A DNA stretch of 64,000 nt. Origin: Paludibacteraceae bacterium. GTDB taxonomy: Bacteria > Bacteroidota > Bacteroidia > Bacteroidales > Paludibacteraceae. Below the pieces are notes generated by a model. It searched no databases. It had not been told where the DNA came from and worked only from the letters and a program-made list of their open reading frames with translations. The DNA is taken from positions 1 to 64,000 of the forward strand of contig JAFYZR010000009.1 of NCBI GenBank assembly GCA_017557345.1. The letters run 5' to 3'. The position numbers and the translations under genes were made by a program. This document shows, piece by piece, positions 7,219 through 17,500 of the stretch. The first letter of the stretch is position 1. Each line of letters begins with the position of its first letter.

Positions 7219-10012
7219 CATCCTGCTGCTCTGCGCAGCTACGATGATTTCGGCGCAAGAAGCGCCGGAGAAACTGCCGATGGATCCAGAGGTTCGTTAT
7301 GGTCAGTTAGACAACGGACTGACATATTATATCCGTCATAATGAACAGCCAAAGCAACGCTGCGAGTTCCATATCGCTCAAGCAGTAGGTGCTATCCTTG
7401 AAGAGGATCATCAGAATGGTTTGGCGCACTTCCTGGAACATATGGCATTCAACGGAACAGAGCATTTCGAAGGCAAGGGAATTATCAATTATTTTGAGTC
7501 CGTTGGTGTTAATTTCGGAGGGAATATCAATGCCTATACTTCCATTGATGAGACCGTTTATCGTCTCTCTGATGTGCCGACCTACCGCGAAGGCATCTTG
7601 GATAGCGCGTTGCTCGTGATGCGTGACTGGAGTTGCGGTTTGTCGCTGTTACCAGAAGAGATTGATGCCGAGCGTGGAGTTATTCGCGAAGAATGGCGTA
7701 CCCGCCGTACAGCAGATTGGCGTATCTGGTCGCAAATGCAGCAGAAAATGTATCCCGGCACGCAATATGCCAAGCGTGATGTGATAGGAGATACTGCGGT
7801 CATTAATAACTTTGAGTATCAGGCGCTTCGTGATTATTACCACAAATGGTACGGTCCTGATAATCAGGCTATTATCATTGTCGGTGATATCAATGTGGAT
7901 ACGATGGAGGCAAAAGTCAAAGCACTTTGGGCAGATGTGCCACGCCGTGAGAACTTCGGTGAACGCCCTATATACACGGTTAATCATAACGACAAACCGT
8001 TAGTTGCTCTTGTAACGGATCCGGAGGCTCAATATAGCCGTATAACGATACAATATAAGTTTGATCAATTGCCCGAAATTTTCCAAGGGACAGCACAGGA
8101 ATACATGATTCATCTTGTACGCGAATTGGTATGCGATATATTGGACAATCGTTTAGATGAACTGGCACTTGATCCGAACGCATCGTTTACTGGCGCAGGG
8201 TGTTACTATTCCCAAGTGGCAAAGAAAATGGATGCTTTTATGGCCGTTATCATCCCTAAAGAAGGGCGTGAGACAGAGGCTTATAATGATCTTCTTTTCC
8301 AATTAGAGAAAATGCATCGCTATGGTTTTACAAATGCTGAATTAGAGCGTGTAAAGAGCGAGAAGCTGAACTCGATTGAGAAATACTACAACGAGCGTAA
8401 TACCCGTAGAAATATCACATTAGCTCGTGAGTGTATCCGTCATTTTGAGGATAATGAGTCCATGCCGGGTGCTCAATGGGAATATGAATTTGTGCAGGCT
8501 GTTCTTCCGATGGTAAGTCTGGAGACAGTGAACAATGTGGCGATGGCACTTATTCATGCTAATCCGTCTGTGGCTGTTTCCGGTCCGCAGAAAGAAGGTG
8601 TAAATCTTCCATCAGAAGAAACCATTCTGGCAGCCCTCAATGGTCAGAAAGATTTGGCTATCGAAGCTCCGAAAGAGGAGACTATCGATTCCGAACTTGT
8701 GAAAAAACTGCCGCATAAAGGTAAGATTAAGAGCACGACTCGCGATGAAGAATTAGGCATCACCGAGTGGACATTGGCTAATGGAATAAAAGTCGTATTC
8801 AAACCGACAGAGTTTAAGGCAGATGAAATATTGATGCGCGCATTCTCGAAAGGTGGTTTGTCACAAGTGAAGACGGAAGATCTGCCTTCCGCAAAGATGG
8901 CAACATTTGTGGTGCAACTTTCCGGTATAGGCCGTTTCAACGCTACGGAATTAGAGAAGGCATTGGCGGGAAAGACCGTTTCCGTCAGTCCAGAGATATC
9001 GGATAACATCGAGCAACTTATCGGCTCATCTTCTATAAAAGATTTTGAGACGATGCTGCAACTGATGTATCTCTATTTTACCGCTCCTCGTCGTGACGAG
9101 AAAGCGTACGAAACACTTCAGGCGATGCTGCGCAACCAGTTAGCTAATCGCGACAAGAACCCGAAGGCTACATTCTCGGATTCGATCCAGATGATGAGTT
9201 CTGATCACTCGCCACGTACGATTTTGATGAAGTTGGAATTATTGGATCGCGTAAGTCTGGATAAAGCATTGGAGATTTATAAGGCTCGTTTCGCCAACCC
9301 TGCAGACTTTACTTTTGTATTCGTGGGTAACATCAATCCTGACGATCCGAAAGTTCAAGATCTTGTTTGTCAATGGCTTGGCGGTCTGAAAACGAAGAAA
9401 AATCGTGAAGATGTAATCGATCATCATGAAACCGTTGCTCTTGGTCAACAGAAGAACTATTTCAGCCGTCAAATGGAGACAACAACCGCCTCCAACCGTA
9501 TTCAATACACTTCATATGATATTCCTTATACGCTGGCTAATGATTTGAATATGGAGATCATCGGACGAATCTTGCGTACCCGCTATTTGGAGTCGATACG
9601 TGAACGCGAAGGTGGTTCTTATGGCGTCGGTACATACGGATATCTCAATATTCTTCCGACACCGGAGGCCGGCCTTTTGATGCAATTCGATACAGATCCA
9701 CAGAAACAGACACGACTGATGGAAATTATCCATGAAGAGGTACAGACTATCGTGGATAACGGTCCGTTGGCTTCTGATCTCCAGAAAGAGAAAGAATCAA
9801 TGTTGAAGGATTTCCAAGAAGATTTGGAAAAAAATACCTATTGGCGTAGCGCGCTGTACTTCTATTATATGTATGGCACGGATAAAATCCGGGAATACAA
9901 GGCAGCAGTTGAAACTATCACCGCAGAAACAGTTCAGACTACGCTTAAGCAACTTGTTTCTGCCGGCAATATGTTTGAAGTAGTTATGTTCCCCGAAGCA
10001 GCCAATGAGTGA
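7199..10012 (+). CDS. M16 family zinc peptidase (PqqL/insulinase type), exported
   Basis: 937 residues from the ATG at 7199, which gives a good signal peptide ([20 protein letters not shown]). The inverzincin motif HFLEH lies at ~77-81, with the downstream Glu in the EEIDAERGVIREEW region. The size and two-lobe layout (a second, inactive M16 lobe with REREGGSYGVGTYG) match the large single-chain M16B peptidases of Bacteroidota. It probably degrades peptides in the periplasm. It overlaps ftsH at its start and surE by 8 nt at its end, so it lies in one operon. Confidence 0.92.
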   Translation: MKKIMLNILLLCAATMISAQEAPEKLPMDPEVRYGQLDNGLTYYIRHNEQPKQRCEFHIAQAVGAILEEDHQNGLAHFLEHMAFNGTEHFEGKGIINYFESVGVNFGGNINAYTSIDETVYRLSDVPTYREGILDSALLVMRDWSCGLSLLPEEIDAERGVIREEWRTRRTADWRIWSQMQQKMYPGTQYAKRDVIGDTAVINNFEYQALRDYYHKWYGPDNQAIIIVGDINVDTMEAKVKALWADVPRRENFGERPIYTVNHNDKPLVALVTDPEAQYSRITIQYKFDQLPEIFQGTAQEYMIHLVRELVCDILDNRLDELALDPNASFTGAGCYYSQVAKKMDAFMAVIIPKEGRETEAYNDLLFQLEKMHRYGFTNAELERVKSEKLNSIEKYYNERNTRRNITLARECIRHFEDNESMPGAQWEYEFVQAVLPMVSLETVNNVAMALIHANPSVAVSGPQKEGVNLPSEETILAALNGQKDLAIEAPKEETIDSELVKKLPHKGKIKSTTRDEELGITEWTLANGIKVVFKPTEFKADEILMRAFSKGGLSQVKTEDLPSAKMATFVVQLSGIGRFNATELEKALAGKTVSVSPEISDNIEQLIGSSSIKDFETMLQLMYLYFTAPRRDEKAYETLQAMLRNQLANRDKNPKATFSDSIQMMSSDHSPRTILMKLELLDRVSLDKALEIYKARFANPADFTFVFVGNINPDDPKVQDLVCQWLGGLKTKKNREDVIDHHETVALGQQKNYFSRQMETTTASNRIQYTSYDIPYTLANDLNMEIIGRILRTRYLESIREREGGSYGVGTYGYLNILPTPEAGLLMQFDTDPQKQTRLMEIIHEEVQTIVDNGPLASDLQKEKESMLKDFQEDLEKNTYWRSALYFYYMYGTDKIREYKAAVETITAETVQTTLKQLVSAGNMFEVVMFPEAANE

Positions 10013-10760
10013 ACCAAAAAACATCATAGTAGTCAATGATGACGGTTGGGGTACAGCAGGAATCCGACTACTCGCCAAAGAGATGACCAAACTAGGTCAT
10101 GTGACAGTCATTGCTCCTGATGGCCCACGAAGTGGATTTGCAGCAGCTATTAGTGCTGCAAATCCTATTTATCTGCGTCGCGTTGAGGATCATGATCTAA
10201 ATGGAGCTGAGGTGTACGTAACTAATGGAACTCCCGCTGACTGTATTAAGATAGCGCGTGAGTTTCTATTTCCGGATACACCGATAGATCTTGTCGTATC
10301 AGGTATTAACCATGGTTCTAACGCCTCTATCAATGCGATGTATTCGGGAACTATTGGTGCGTGTTTCGTAGCGGCAGAGAAAGGCATACCGGCTATAGGT
10401 TGGTCTATCAATGACCATCATATGGATGTGGATTTGCATTGGTTGCAACCTTTCTTGGTGGAAGTGACACAGCATTTATATGAAGAGGGGATCGCTTCAC
10501 GGACAATCTTTAATATTAATGCACCTGTAGGTGAGATACAAGGTATTCGCTGGACGCGGCAATGTGTTGGCCATTGGTCGCAAGAATTGGCACCGATAAA
10601 TGAACCTTTGCCTGAAGGAGTACAGAAGGGTTGGAGATTAGCTGGGGAGTTCATTAATGATGAACCATCTGCTACGGATACAGATATATGGGCGATGGAT
10701 CATCAATTGCTGGCCATAACCCCATTAACTATTGATTGGACGGCATATGGATCGCTTTGA
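10005..10760 (+). CDS. surE: 5'/3'-nucleotidase SurE
   Basis: 251 residues. A metal-dependent phosphatase acting on nucleoside monophosphates. The N-terminal VVNDDGWGTAGI motif holds the metal-binding Asp pair (residues 12-13); APDGPRSGFAAA, GTPADCIKIA and VVSGINHGSNA are also SurE hallmarks. The start overlaps the end of the M16 gene by 8 nt. Confidence 0.95.
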   Translation: MSEPKNIIVVNDDGWGTAGIRLLAKEMTKLGHVTVIAPDGPRSGFAAAISAANPIYLRRVEDHDLNGAEVYVTNGTPADCIKIAREFLFPDTPIDLVVSGINHGSNASINAMYSGTIGACFVAAEKGIPAIGWSINDHHMDVDLHWLQPFLVEVTQHLYEEGIASRTIFNINAPVGEIQGIRWTRQCVGHWSQELAPINEPLPEGVQKGWRLAGEFINDEPSATDTDIWAMDHQLLAITPLTIDWTAYGSL

Positions 10761-11025
10761 TCGCTATTGGATAGGTATCTTAATAGGACTTCTTATACCT
10801 GCTCTATTCGGGTTGACTTATATTGAAGTAATGAATCTTTGGTATCCATTACAAACCTTTCAATTTCAAGCCGGAGGAGTATTGAGCAAGTTGCTGTTGG
10901 TATGTGTTTTCCCTGATTTGGCATTGCTCTTTGTATTCTATACGACGGACACATGGCGTTTAGCCAAAGGAGTTCTTGCAGGTGCGATGCCATATGTTTT
11001 GGCTGCACTTATCGTATCGATGTAA
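10747..11025 (+). CDS. Small membrane protein, unknown
   Basis: About 92 residues from the ATG at 10747 (MDRFDRYWIG), overlapping the surE stop by 14 nt; an in-frame codon at 10732 would extend it by 5 residues. Three hydrophobic segments are visible (about 7-24, 38-60, 72-90). No family recognised. It ends convergently with lpxB, overlapping its 3' end by 17 nt. Tight coupling to surE supports a real gene. Confidence 0.65.
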   Translation: MDRFDRYWIGILIGLLIPALFGLTYIEVMNLWYPLQTFQFQAGGVLSKLLLVCVFPDLALLFVFYTTDTWRLAKGVLAGAMPYVLAALIVSM

Positions 11026-12136
11026 TGATATCGGCTGCTGTTACCGAAGCAGATTGAGAACCTAAAATAGAACGGAGATGTTGGTATGAAGCCAGCATCT
11101 CTTTTTTATATGCTTTATTGGTCAATATACGCTCTACCTCCGCAGCTACATTGTCTACCGTAAATTCATTTGCTAAGCATTCTCGGATAATTTCTTTGTC
11201 GGCAATGATATTTACCGGTGTGAAATAGGGGATAGAAAAAAAGAACGATTGTAATCTTTTACGCGTCAGTGCAAAGAACCAGTTGCATGCTAAATGGTAC
11301 ACTGCTACTTGCGGGCATCCTAACAATGCTGTTTCAAGCGTAGCAGTTCCGGAATTCACGATAGCTGCTTTGGCTGCTTTTACTATTTGGTATGTATCAC
11401 GCGCCAATTTTTCGCCATTTTGCAGATAAGGGGCATAGAAAGTATCTTTTATTCCGGGAGCGGCACAGACAACGATATTATAATTAGGGAATCGACGTGC
11501 AGCTTCTAACATACGTGGAAGGCAATTTGAGATTTCAGAAGGACGCGAACCGGGAAGAATTGCAATTATGTCTTCTTTTATGGAATCACCCATTCCTTTT
11601 TTGGAGAAACACTCGATGGCCTCTACCGTGGGATGCCCGACATAGGTGCATTGATAGCCGTATTTCGCGTAGAATGCAGGTTCGAAAGGAAAGATTCCAA
11701 GCACTTTGTCACACAAGCGTGCTATCTTATGAATGCGTCTCCGCTTCCATGCCCATACCTTCGGGGGAATATAATAGATAATCTTTGTCTGTGGGAGATG
11801 CTTGCGGCAGAAAGCAGCCATTCGTAAATTGAAAGAAGGATAATCAATGAGAATCAATACATTAGGTTGCTCTTTTAGTAGTGCTTTGCGTGCAATGCGA
11901 AAATTCTCGCTTACATCGCGCCAGTGACGAATGACTGCAACAAAACCCATAAACGCCATATGACGTATGTGCCGATATAGATAGCATCCCTCAGTAGCCA
12001 TACAATCGCCACCCAATCCTGCAAATTGCGCTTCTGGATCTCGTTGCTTGATTTGTGCTATTAGAGCAGCTGCATGTTGGTCTCCTGACGCTTCGCCGGC
12101 TAATATGAAATATCGATTAGCGATAATGATTACCAA
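11009..12136 (-). CDS. lpxB: Lipid-A-disaccharide synthase LpxB
   Basis: 375 residues. Joins UDP-diacylglucosamine and lipid X in lipid A synthesis at the inner membrane. Family signatures: RYFILAGEASGDQHAA at the N-terminus, FAGLGGDCMATEG, IYYIPPKVWAWKRRR, ILPGSRPSEI and the NSGTATLETALLG stretch. No ATG lies upstream in frame. The best start is TTG at 12136, directly after the glmM TAA, inside a 7-nt-period repeat (12125-12145). The non-ATG start is inference. Confidence 0.93.
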   Translation of the reverse strand: MVIIIANRYFILAGEASGDQHAAALIAQIKQRDPEAQFAGLGGDCMATEGCYLYRHIRHMAFMGFVAVIRHWRDVSENFRIARKALLKEQPNVLILIDYPSFNLRMAAFCRKHLPQTKIIYYIPPKVWAWKRRRIHKIARLCDKVLGIFPFEPAFYAKYGYQCTYVGHPTVEAIECFSKKGMGDSIKEDIIAILPGSRPSEISNCLPRMLEAARRFPNYNIVVCAAPGIKDTFYAPYLQNGEKLARDTYQIVKAAKAAIVNSGTATLETALLGCPQVAVYHLACNWFFALTRKRLQSFFFSIPYFTPVNIIADKEIIRECLANEFTVDNVAAEVERILTNKAYKKEMLASYQHLRSILGSQSASVTAADIITSIR

Positions 12137-12145
12137 TTAGGAATT
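12125..12145. repeat. 7-nt repeat at the glmM/lpxB junction
   Basis: AATGATT, ACCAATT, AGGAATT on the plus strand; on the coding strand it reads AATTCCT AATTGGT AATCATT. It contains both the glmM TAA and the probable lpxB TTG start. Confidence 0.6.
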
Positions 12146-13510
12146 AACAACATCAATCACTTTTTGAGCCAAAGCATTGGCTTCTTCCATGGTCGCTGCT
12201 TCTGAATAAACGCGAATAATAGGTTCTGTGTTGGATTTACGGAGATGCACCCAACCATCAGCGAAATCTATCTTTACGCCATCGCGGTCATTAACGCGTT
12301 CATCCTTATATAATTCTTTCACGCGTGCCAAGATGGCATCTACATTGGTATCCGGGGTTAGATCAATACGATTTTTGCTGATACAATAATCGGGTAGAGT
12401 GCGGCGTAATTCACTCACTTTAATATTGAGATGTGCCAGATGACTCAAGAATAGCGCAATCCCAACCAGAGCATCACGGCCATAGTGGCATTCCGGATAA
12501 ATCACACCTCCGTTTCCTTCGCCGCCAATCACAGCACCAACGCGTTTCATTTCTGCCACAACATTTACTTCGCCAACGGCACTTGCGCTATATTCTCCGC
12601 CATGCGCGAGAGTAACGTTGCTCAAAGCACGCGTGCTGGACATATTACTAACTGTGTTGCCGGGAGTATGTCGTAATATATAATCTGCTACACTTACAAG
12701 CGTATATTCCTCTCCAAACATTTCTCCGTTTTCGCAGATAATAGCCAATCTATCCACGTCAGGATCCACTACAAAACCAACGTCTGCTTTTCCCAACTTG
12801 AGGAGTTCACTTATCTCCGTAAGGTGCTGTGGCAGAGGTTCAGGATTGTGGGGGAAATGACCATTGGGCGTGCAGTTTAATTCAATAATGTTTTTTACTC
12901 CAACGGCACGTAGAATAGCAGGAATAGCAAGTCCGCCTACTGAGTTTACACAGTCGATAGCTACAGTGAAATTACGTTTTTGGATGGCAGCGACATCGAC
13001 TAATTTTAGTTTTAGCACTTGCTCTATATGATAAGGTAGATAATCCTTATTTGTTATATGTCCTAATGCATCTACCTCTGCAAAAGTGAAGTCTTCCGCA
13101 TCTGCAATAGCCAGTACACCTTTTCCTTCTTCATCATTCAAAAACTCGCCGTGTTCGTTGAGTAACTTGAGCGCATTCCATTGTTTGGGGTTATGGCTGG
13201 CTGTCAGAATAATGCCTCCGGCAGCTTTTTCACCGGTTACGGCTAATTCGGTTGTAGGAGTCGTTGCCAAACCGATATTCACTACATCGTAGCCCATGCC
13301 CATAAGTGTTCCGCAAACAATCTGTTCTACCATTTGTCCACTTAGACGCGCGTCACGACCTACTACTATCTTATTATTATTTGGCATGGCAGCACGTCGT
13401 TGCGTAGCATAAGCCGCTGTAAAACGAACGATATCCACGGGATTAAGTCCCTCGCCTACGCGACCGCCTATTGTGCCGCGGATTCCGGAGATACTTTTTA
13501 CTAAACTCAT
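12137..13510 (-). CDS. glmM: Phosphoglucosamine mutase-type phosphohexomutase GlmM
   Basis: 457 residues. Interconverts glucosamine-6-P and glucosamine-1-P for peptidoglycan and LPS precursors. Catalytic phosphoserine loop ILTASHNP (Ser ~105), metal loop DPDVDR (~249-254), sugar-binding GGEGNGG and the C-terminal phosphate loop RKSNTEPIIRVYSEA. Bacteroidota proteins of this kind are annotated GlmM, but a phosphomannomutase activity is possible. It abuts lpxB. Confidence 0.88.
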   Translation of the reverse strand: MSLVKSISGIRGTIGGRVGEGLNPVDIVRFTAAYATQRRAAMPNNNKIVVGRDARLSGQMVEQIVCGTLMGMGYDVVNIGLATTPTTELAVTGEKAAGGIILTASHNPKQWNALKLLNEHGEFLNDEEGKGVLAIADAEDFTFAEVDALGHITNKDYLPYHIEQVLKLKLVDVAAIQKRNFTVAIDCVNSVGGLAIPAILRAVGVKNIIELNCTPNGHFPHNPEPLPQHLTEISELLKLGKADVGFVVDPDVDRLAIICENGEMFGEEYTLVSVADYILRHTPGNTVSNMSSTRALSNVTLAHGGEYSASAVGEVNVVAEMKRVGAVIGGEGNGGVIYPECHYGRDALVGIALFLSHLAHLNIKVSELRRTLPDYCISKNRIDLTPDTNVDAILARVKELYKDERVNDRDGVKIDFADGWVHLRKSNTEPIIRVYSEAATMEEANALAQKVIDVVNS

Positions 13511-13511
13511 A

Positions 13512-14048
13512 TTATTGTTTTACCTTTATTTTTAATATATAAACATACGGAGTAACGGAACTGTTGTCCGTCTCGAATCCTAGTTTGCTTGGACAAATGA
13601 TTTCGCATTGCGAATCAGCATACTTCATTTGCTTAATAGCTAAGTGCCATCCTACTGCATCACATTCGCTGTAATTCAGATAATGAAACTCTACCGGATA
13701 TGCTTGGTCTAAAGTGCTCCAATAGCTGAGTGTGTCAGCATGCTCTGTGAGCCCGAATTTCTTATACCGAACCACAATCAGATCATTTGCCACAATCGTT
13801 TGAGAGGTGTCTCCTTTCTCAATCTGGTGGTAATAGAAATTATCTACTCCGCTTACTTTGTAGTATTCTTTCTCTCCCCACACATGATCCTCTGTAGGTT
13901 CATCATACACAATTTGGAGGCCATTACGACTGATATAATTCGCAATTAATTTGTCCTCTTGTTTGCGGAGGTTAGAATACGTGTTATTGTTACAACCGGT
14001 CACTAATAATGCAATGCCGATAATCCCGAAAAAGATAACTTTTTTCAT
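13512..14048 (-). CDS. DUF4827 lipoprotein (FKBP-like)
   Basis: 178 residues with a lipoprotein signal (lipobox LVTGC, Cys 19). It resembles DUF4827, a Bacteroidota family with an FKBP-type fold: a Gly/Asp-rich front, VVRYKKFGL, CDAVGWHLAIKQMKYADSQCEIICPSKLGF, then VTPYVYILKIKVKQ matching the last strand of FKBP domains. It sits directly between glmM and a second FKBP-like lipoprotein. Peptidyl-prolyl isomerase or chaperone activity in the envelope is inference. Confidence 0.8.
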   Translation of the reverse strand: MKKVIFFGIIGIALLVTGCNNNTYSNLRKQEDKLIANYISRNGLQIVYDEPTEDHVWGEKEYYKVSGVDNFYYHQIEKGDTSQTIVANDLIVVRYKKFGLTEHADTLSYWSTLDQAYPVEFHYLNYSECDAVGWHLAIKQMKYADSQCEIICPSKLGFETDNSSVTPYVYILKIKVKQ

Positions 14049-14570
14049 TTATTTCAATTCTATTTCTATAATTACATTTGTATAAGGCGGAACATGTGTT
14101 GTTCCTTGCAATCCGTAAGCTGCATACCAAGGTGCAAGCAATCGTGCTTTTCCACCGCTATGTAACTCGCCGATGTTCATTTCAACGGCAAGAGGCAGTT
14201 CTTGCTTGCCAAGTTGATAATATCCTTCGCTATCCAAAAGAAGTTTTCCGTCTAAGTCATACGTTCGCATATGCACCGTCCATGATTCACCAAATAAGGG
14301 CGATATCTCGGTATCTTCACCGCGGTCAATAATCCGCATCCATGTGCCGGCTTCGTAGAGTGCGTAAGGTTCGTCTTGCGCTTGTGCAAGTTGTGCCAAT
14401 TGTTTGTCTGCTGCTACTGCCAACTGATAATTTAATTCCATTAATGCGATGGAAGCACTATCCGCTTTTGGCGTTTCTCCTCTGCGTTGGCTTGGCCGCT
14501 GAGGCGCTTGATGCCCGCAGGCCGAGAGAAGAGCAGCAATGATTAATATGAATCCGAGTTTATTCTTCAT
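14049..14570 (-). CDS. FKBP-like lipoprotein
   Basis: 173 residues, lipoprotein signal ending LLSACG. The C-terminal half ends in ARLLAPWYAAYGLQGTTHVPPYTNVIIEIELK, which follows the FKBP pattern (AYG..G....IPP...L.F.IEL). A Gln/Ala-rich linker lies at about 50-70. It starts 2 nt after the sensor kinase gene and abuts the DUF4827 gene, suggesting one transcript. Confidence 0.75.
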   Translation of the reverse strand: MKNKLGFILIIAALLSACGHQAPQRPSQRRGETPKADSASIALMELNYQLAVAADKQLAQLAQAQDEPYALYEAGTWMRIIDRGEDTEISPLFGESWTVHMRTYDLDGKLLLDSEGYYQLGKQELPLAVEMNIGELHSGGKARLLAPWYAAYGLQGTTHVPPYTNVIIEIELK

Positions 14571-14572
14571 TC

Positions 14573-17500
14573 TTAGTTCTTTTCTAATGCCGCCCGTCTA
14601 TATTCGCTAGGCGTTACACCATAAGTATTCTTAAAGCATTTAGCAAAATAGCGCGAGTCATTCATACCTACCATATAGGTCACTTCGGTGATGTTATACC
14701 TACGTTCTTCCAGCAGTTGTGCGGCGCGTTTAATACGCATCTCTCGGATGAATTCTACAGGACTTAAACCGGTCATGCTCTTCAACTTGTTGAAGAAAAC
14801 GGTACGTCCCATGCTCATTTCCTCTACCAATTCGTCGACCGTAAGCGTGTTGTTATCCATTTGCCTATTCATCACATCAAGCAGTTTTGCCAAAAATGCA
14901 TCACCGGGCACTTGTTCTTCCGCTTTCTGTGGTTCGAGACGCATTAGGCGTTGCCGATAACTTTGCTCCAATTGCTCGCGCTGTATTAATATATTATGAA
15001 CGCGCGCACGCAGGTATTCCGGTTCAAACGGTTTTGTCACATAATCATCTGCACCGAATTGTAGCGCTTGTAAACGACTCTCAATAGCCGTTTTTGCGGT
15101 AAGAAGAATAACGGGCAGATAATCCAATTCCGGATTCTTCTTGATGAACTGCGTCAGTTCCAAACCATCCACATTCGGCATCATCAAATCCGTTATTACC
15201 ATATCAATCGGTTTGGTACGGATAATCTGTTTCGCCTCGGCACCATCACACGCACTCTCTACATTGTAATCGCGACTTAAAATGGTGGTCAGGAAATGTC
15301 GCATATCTTGACTGTCATCTACGATGAGGATAGTTCGTTTGCTATCCTGTTGTTCCTGTTCTATGGATTGCAATTTATCTTCCAGCGTAGGTTCAGTTTG
15401 TGCCAACGGCGAGATGGTTGCCGCATCAATAAAATCAACTTCTGAACCGAAGTGCTCTTTGCCGGTGTGTAGTAATACGGTAATTGTTGTTCCTTTGCCC
15501 ACTTCGCTCTCAACTTCGATATATCCGTGATGCAAATCCACTAATTCTTTGGTGAGATTCATTCCAATACCGGTTCCTGTTGTGTTGGCATTATTGATCT
15601 CATTATTGCTTGAGAACCGTTCAAAGAGCATATTGCGTTTTTCGGGCGCAATACCGATTCCTTCGTCTTGCACGGATAACATCACAAAGCCCGGCTTATT
15701 ATCAATAATTACGCGAATACTCTTGCCTGCAGGGGTAAACTTAAATGCGTTGCTCAGCAGATTCCAAAGGATGGTATCCATTCGTCCGCGATCGACCCAA
15801 ACGGTCGAGTCGGAGGCTTTGTTAACTATCTCAAAATGAATATGTTTGTCGTAAGCCTCTTTCTTAAAGTTCATGCTCGTTTCCTCGACCAACTCGCTCA
15901 ATAAAGTCTCTTGCACTTTCAGTTTCATCTTCTGATTTTGCACTTTGCGGAATTCGAGCAATTGATTAACCATGCGAAGCATGCGTTGGCTGTTACTTTG
16001 AACAATTTCCAGTTGACTGCGTACGTTTTGACTAATACGTTCATTCTGTAAAATGTTCTCAACAGGGGCGATGATTAGGGTGAGTGGAGTGCGCAACTCA
16101 TGACTGATGTTGGTAAAGAAACGCAATTTGATATCTGTTACCTGTTGCTCAACTTTCACTTTCTGGCGCAAGCCATTGTACATCGCTACGCCAAATACGA
16201 CAATGGCGATAAAGAGCATAACGCCTATGATATATAGGCATATCGCCCACCAAGACAGCCATAGCGGACGTCTCACGAAAATCACGAGTGTTTTTTCATT
16301 ATCTACATCTCCGCCTTCTCGATTGGTTGAACGAACATGGAAAACATAATCGCCATGCAATAGATTGCTATAAGTGACGCGTCGTAGGTCGGTTGGGCGA
16401 TTCCAATCCTTGTCGATGCCGTCCATTTTGTAATAATAAACTATCTTGTCCGCGCCCACATATTCCATGGCCGCATAATCAATAGTCACGTTACTGCCGT
16501 TATCCACGGTGATTGTATCGCCTTCCAATTCTTTATCTTGCACCAGAATACGCGTGATGCGTATTGGAGGAACGGAATTGGAATGAACAATTCGGGATGG
16601 ATCAAACGAGCAGTAGCCATTGGAATATCCGAAAAGAATTGTACCACTCGGCAGACGAAGTGCCTCTGCTTCTGTGAAATAGGTATTATGCTCGCCGTCT
16701 AACGCATCATAATAATACAGAAAATGGGTGTCAAGGTTGTATTGTGCGATATCGCTTTCCGAACTGAACCAAAGGTTCGTGCCATCGCCGGTCATACTCA
16801 TGATGATATCATGATAGGTCTCCAGATGCTGAATATGATAAGTCGGATCGTTGATATCTATGGTCAGTAGTCCGCCGCCGAAAGAACCCAACCATAAGCG
16901 TTCATGACTGTAATGGAGAGCACGGATGTCATAACTCGGAATAACCGTACTCTCGCCGTTATCCAAATTGACACGCAAAATACCTGTTGTTGTACCGCAC
17001 CATAGGATATTATTCACTATTTCGATGTCTCGCACTTTCATGCCTTGACCGAAAATCTGTGGCTTATCCCAATTCGTTCCGTTCCAACGGAGGATATTTA
17101 CGCCTCCGCCATAGGTGGCGACATACAGCGTGCCATCTGGTCCTTCTTCCAAATCGTAGATATCGGGATGATTTGTTGGGATTGTTTTGCCGGTAGCTAC
17201 GTCTTTCAAACCCTTACCTTTCGTGCCGTATAATAAACCGTGCGAACTATCCAGCGCACAATAGACACCCGTTTCCGATTTAGCTGGTGTCAGCACATCC
17301 CCTTTCTTCGTGAGAGCGAACGCGCGAACCTCACCGTTATCTTTCTCCGAATGACGCATATCATGCAATTGGTATGGCGTCGGGTCCATGTTCACACAAT
17401 CCACTCCGCCATCATATGTAGCAATCCACATCTGACCGTCGCGGTCCACATAGGCCGTGTGAATCATGTTTGTCAGCCCTTCAATCGGATAAACCAACTC

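Noticed and set aside
12137-13510. Duplicate of the broken phosphohexomutase at 46.4 kb
   Set aside because: Length, metal loop (DPDVDR against DPDADR) and sugar loop differ; it belongs to the GlmM-like subfamily and may not replace it.
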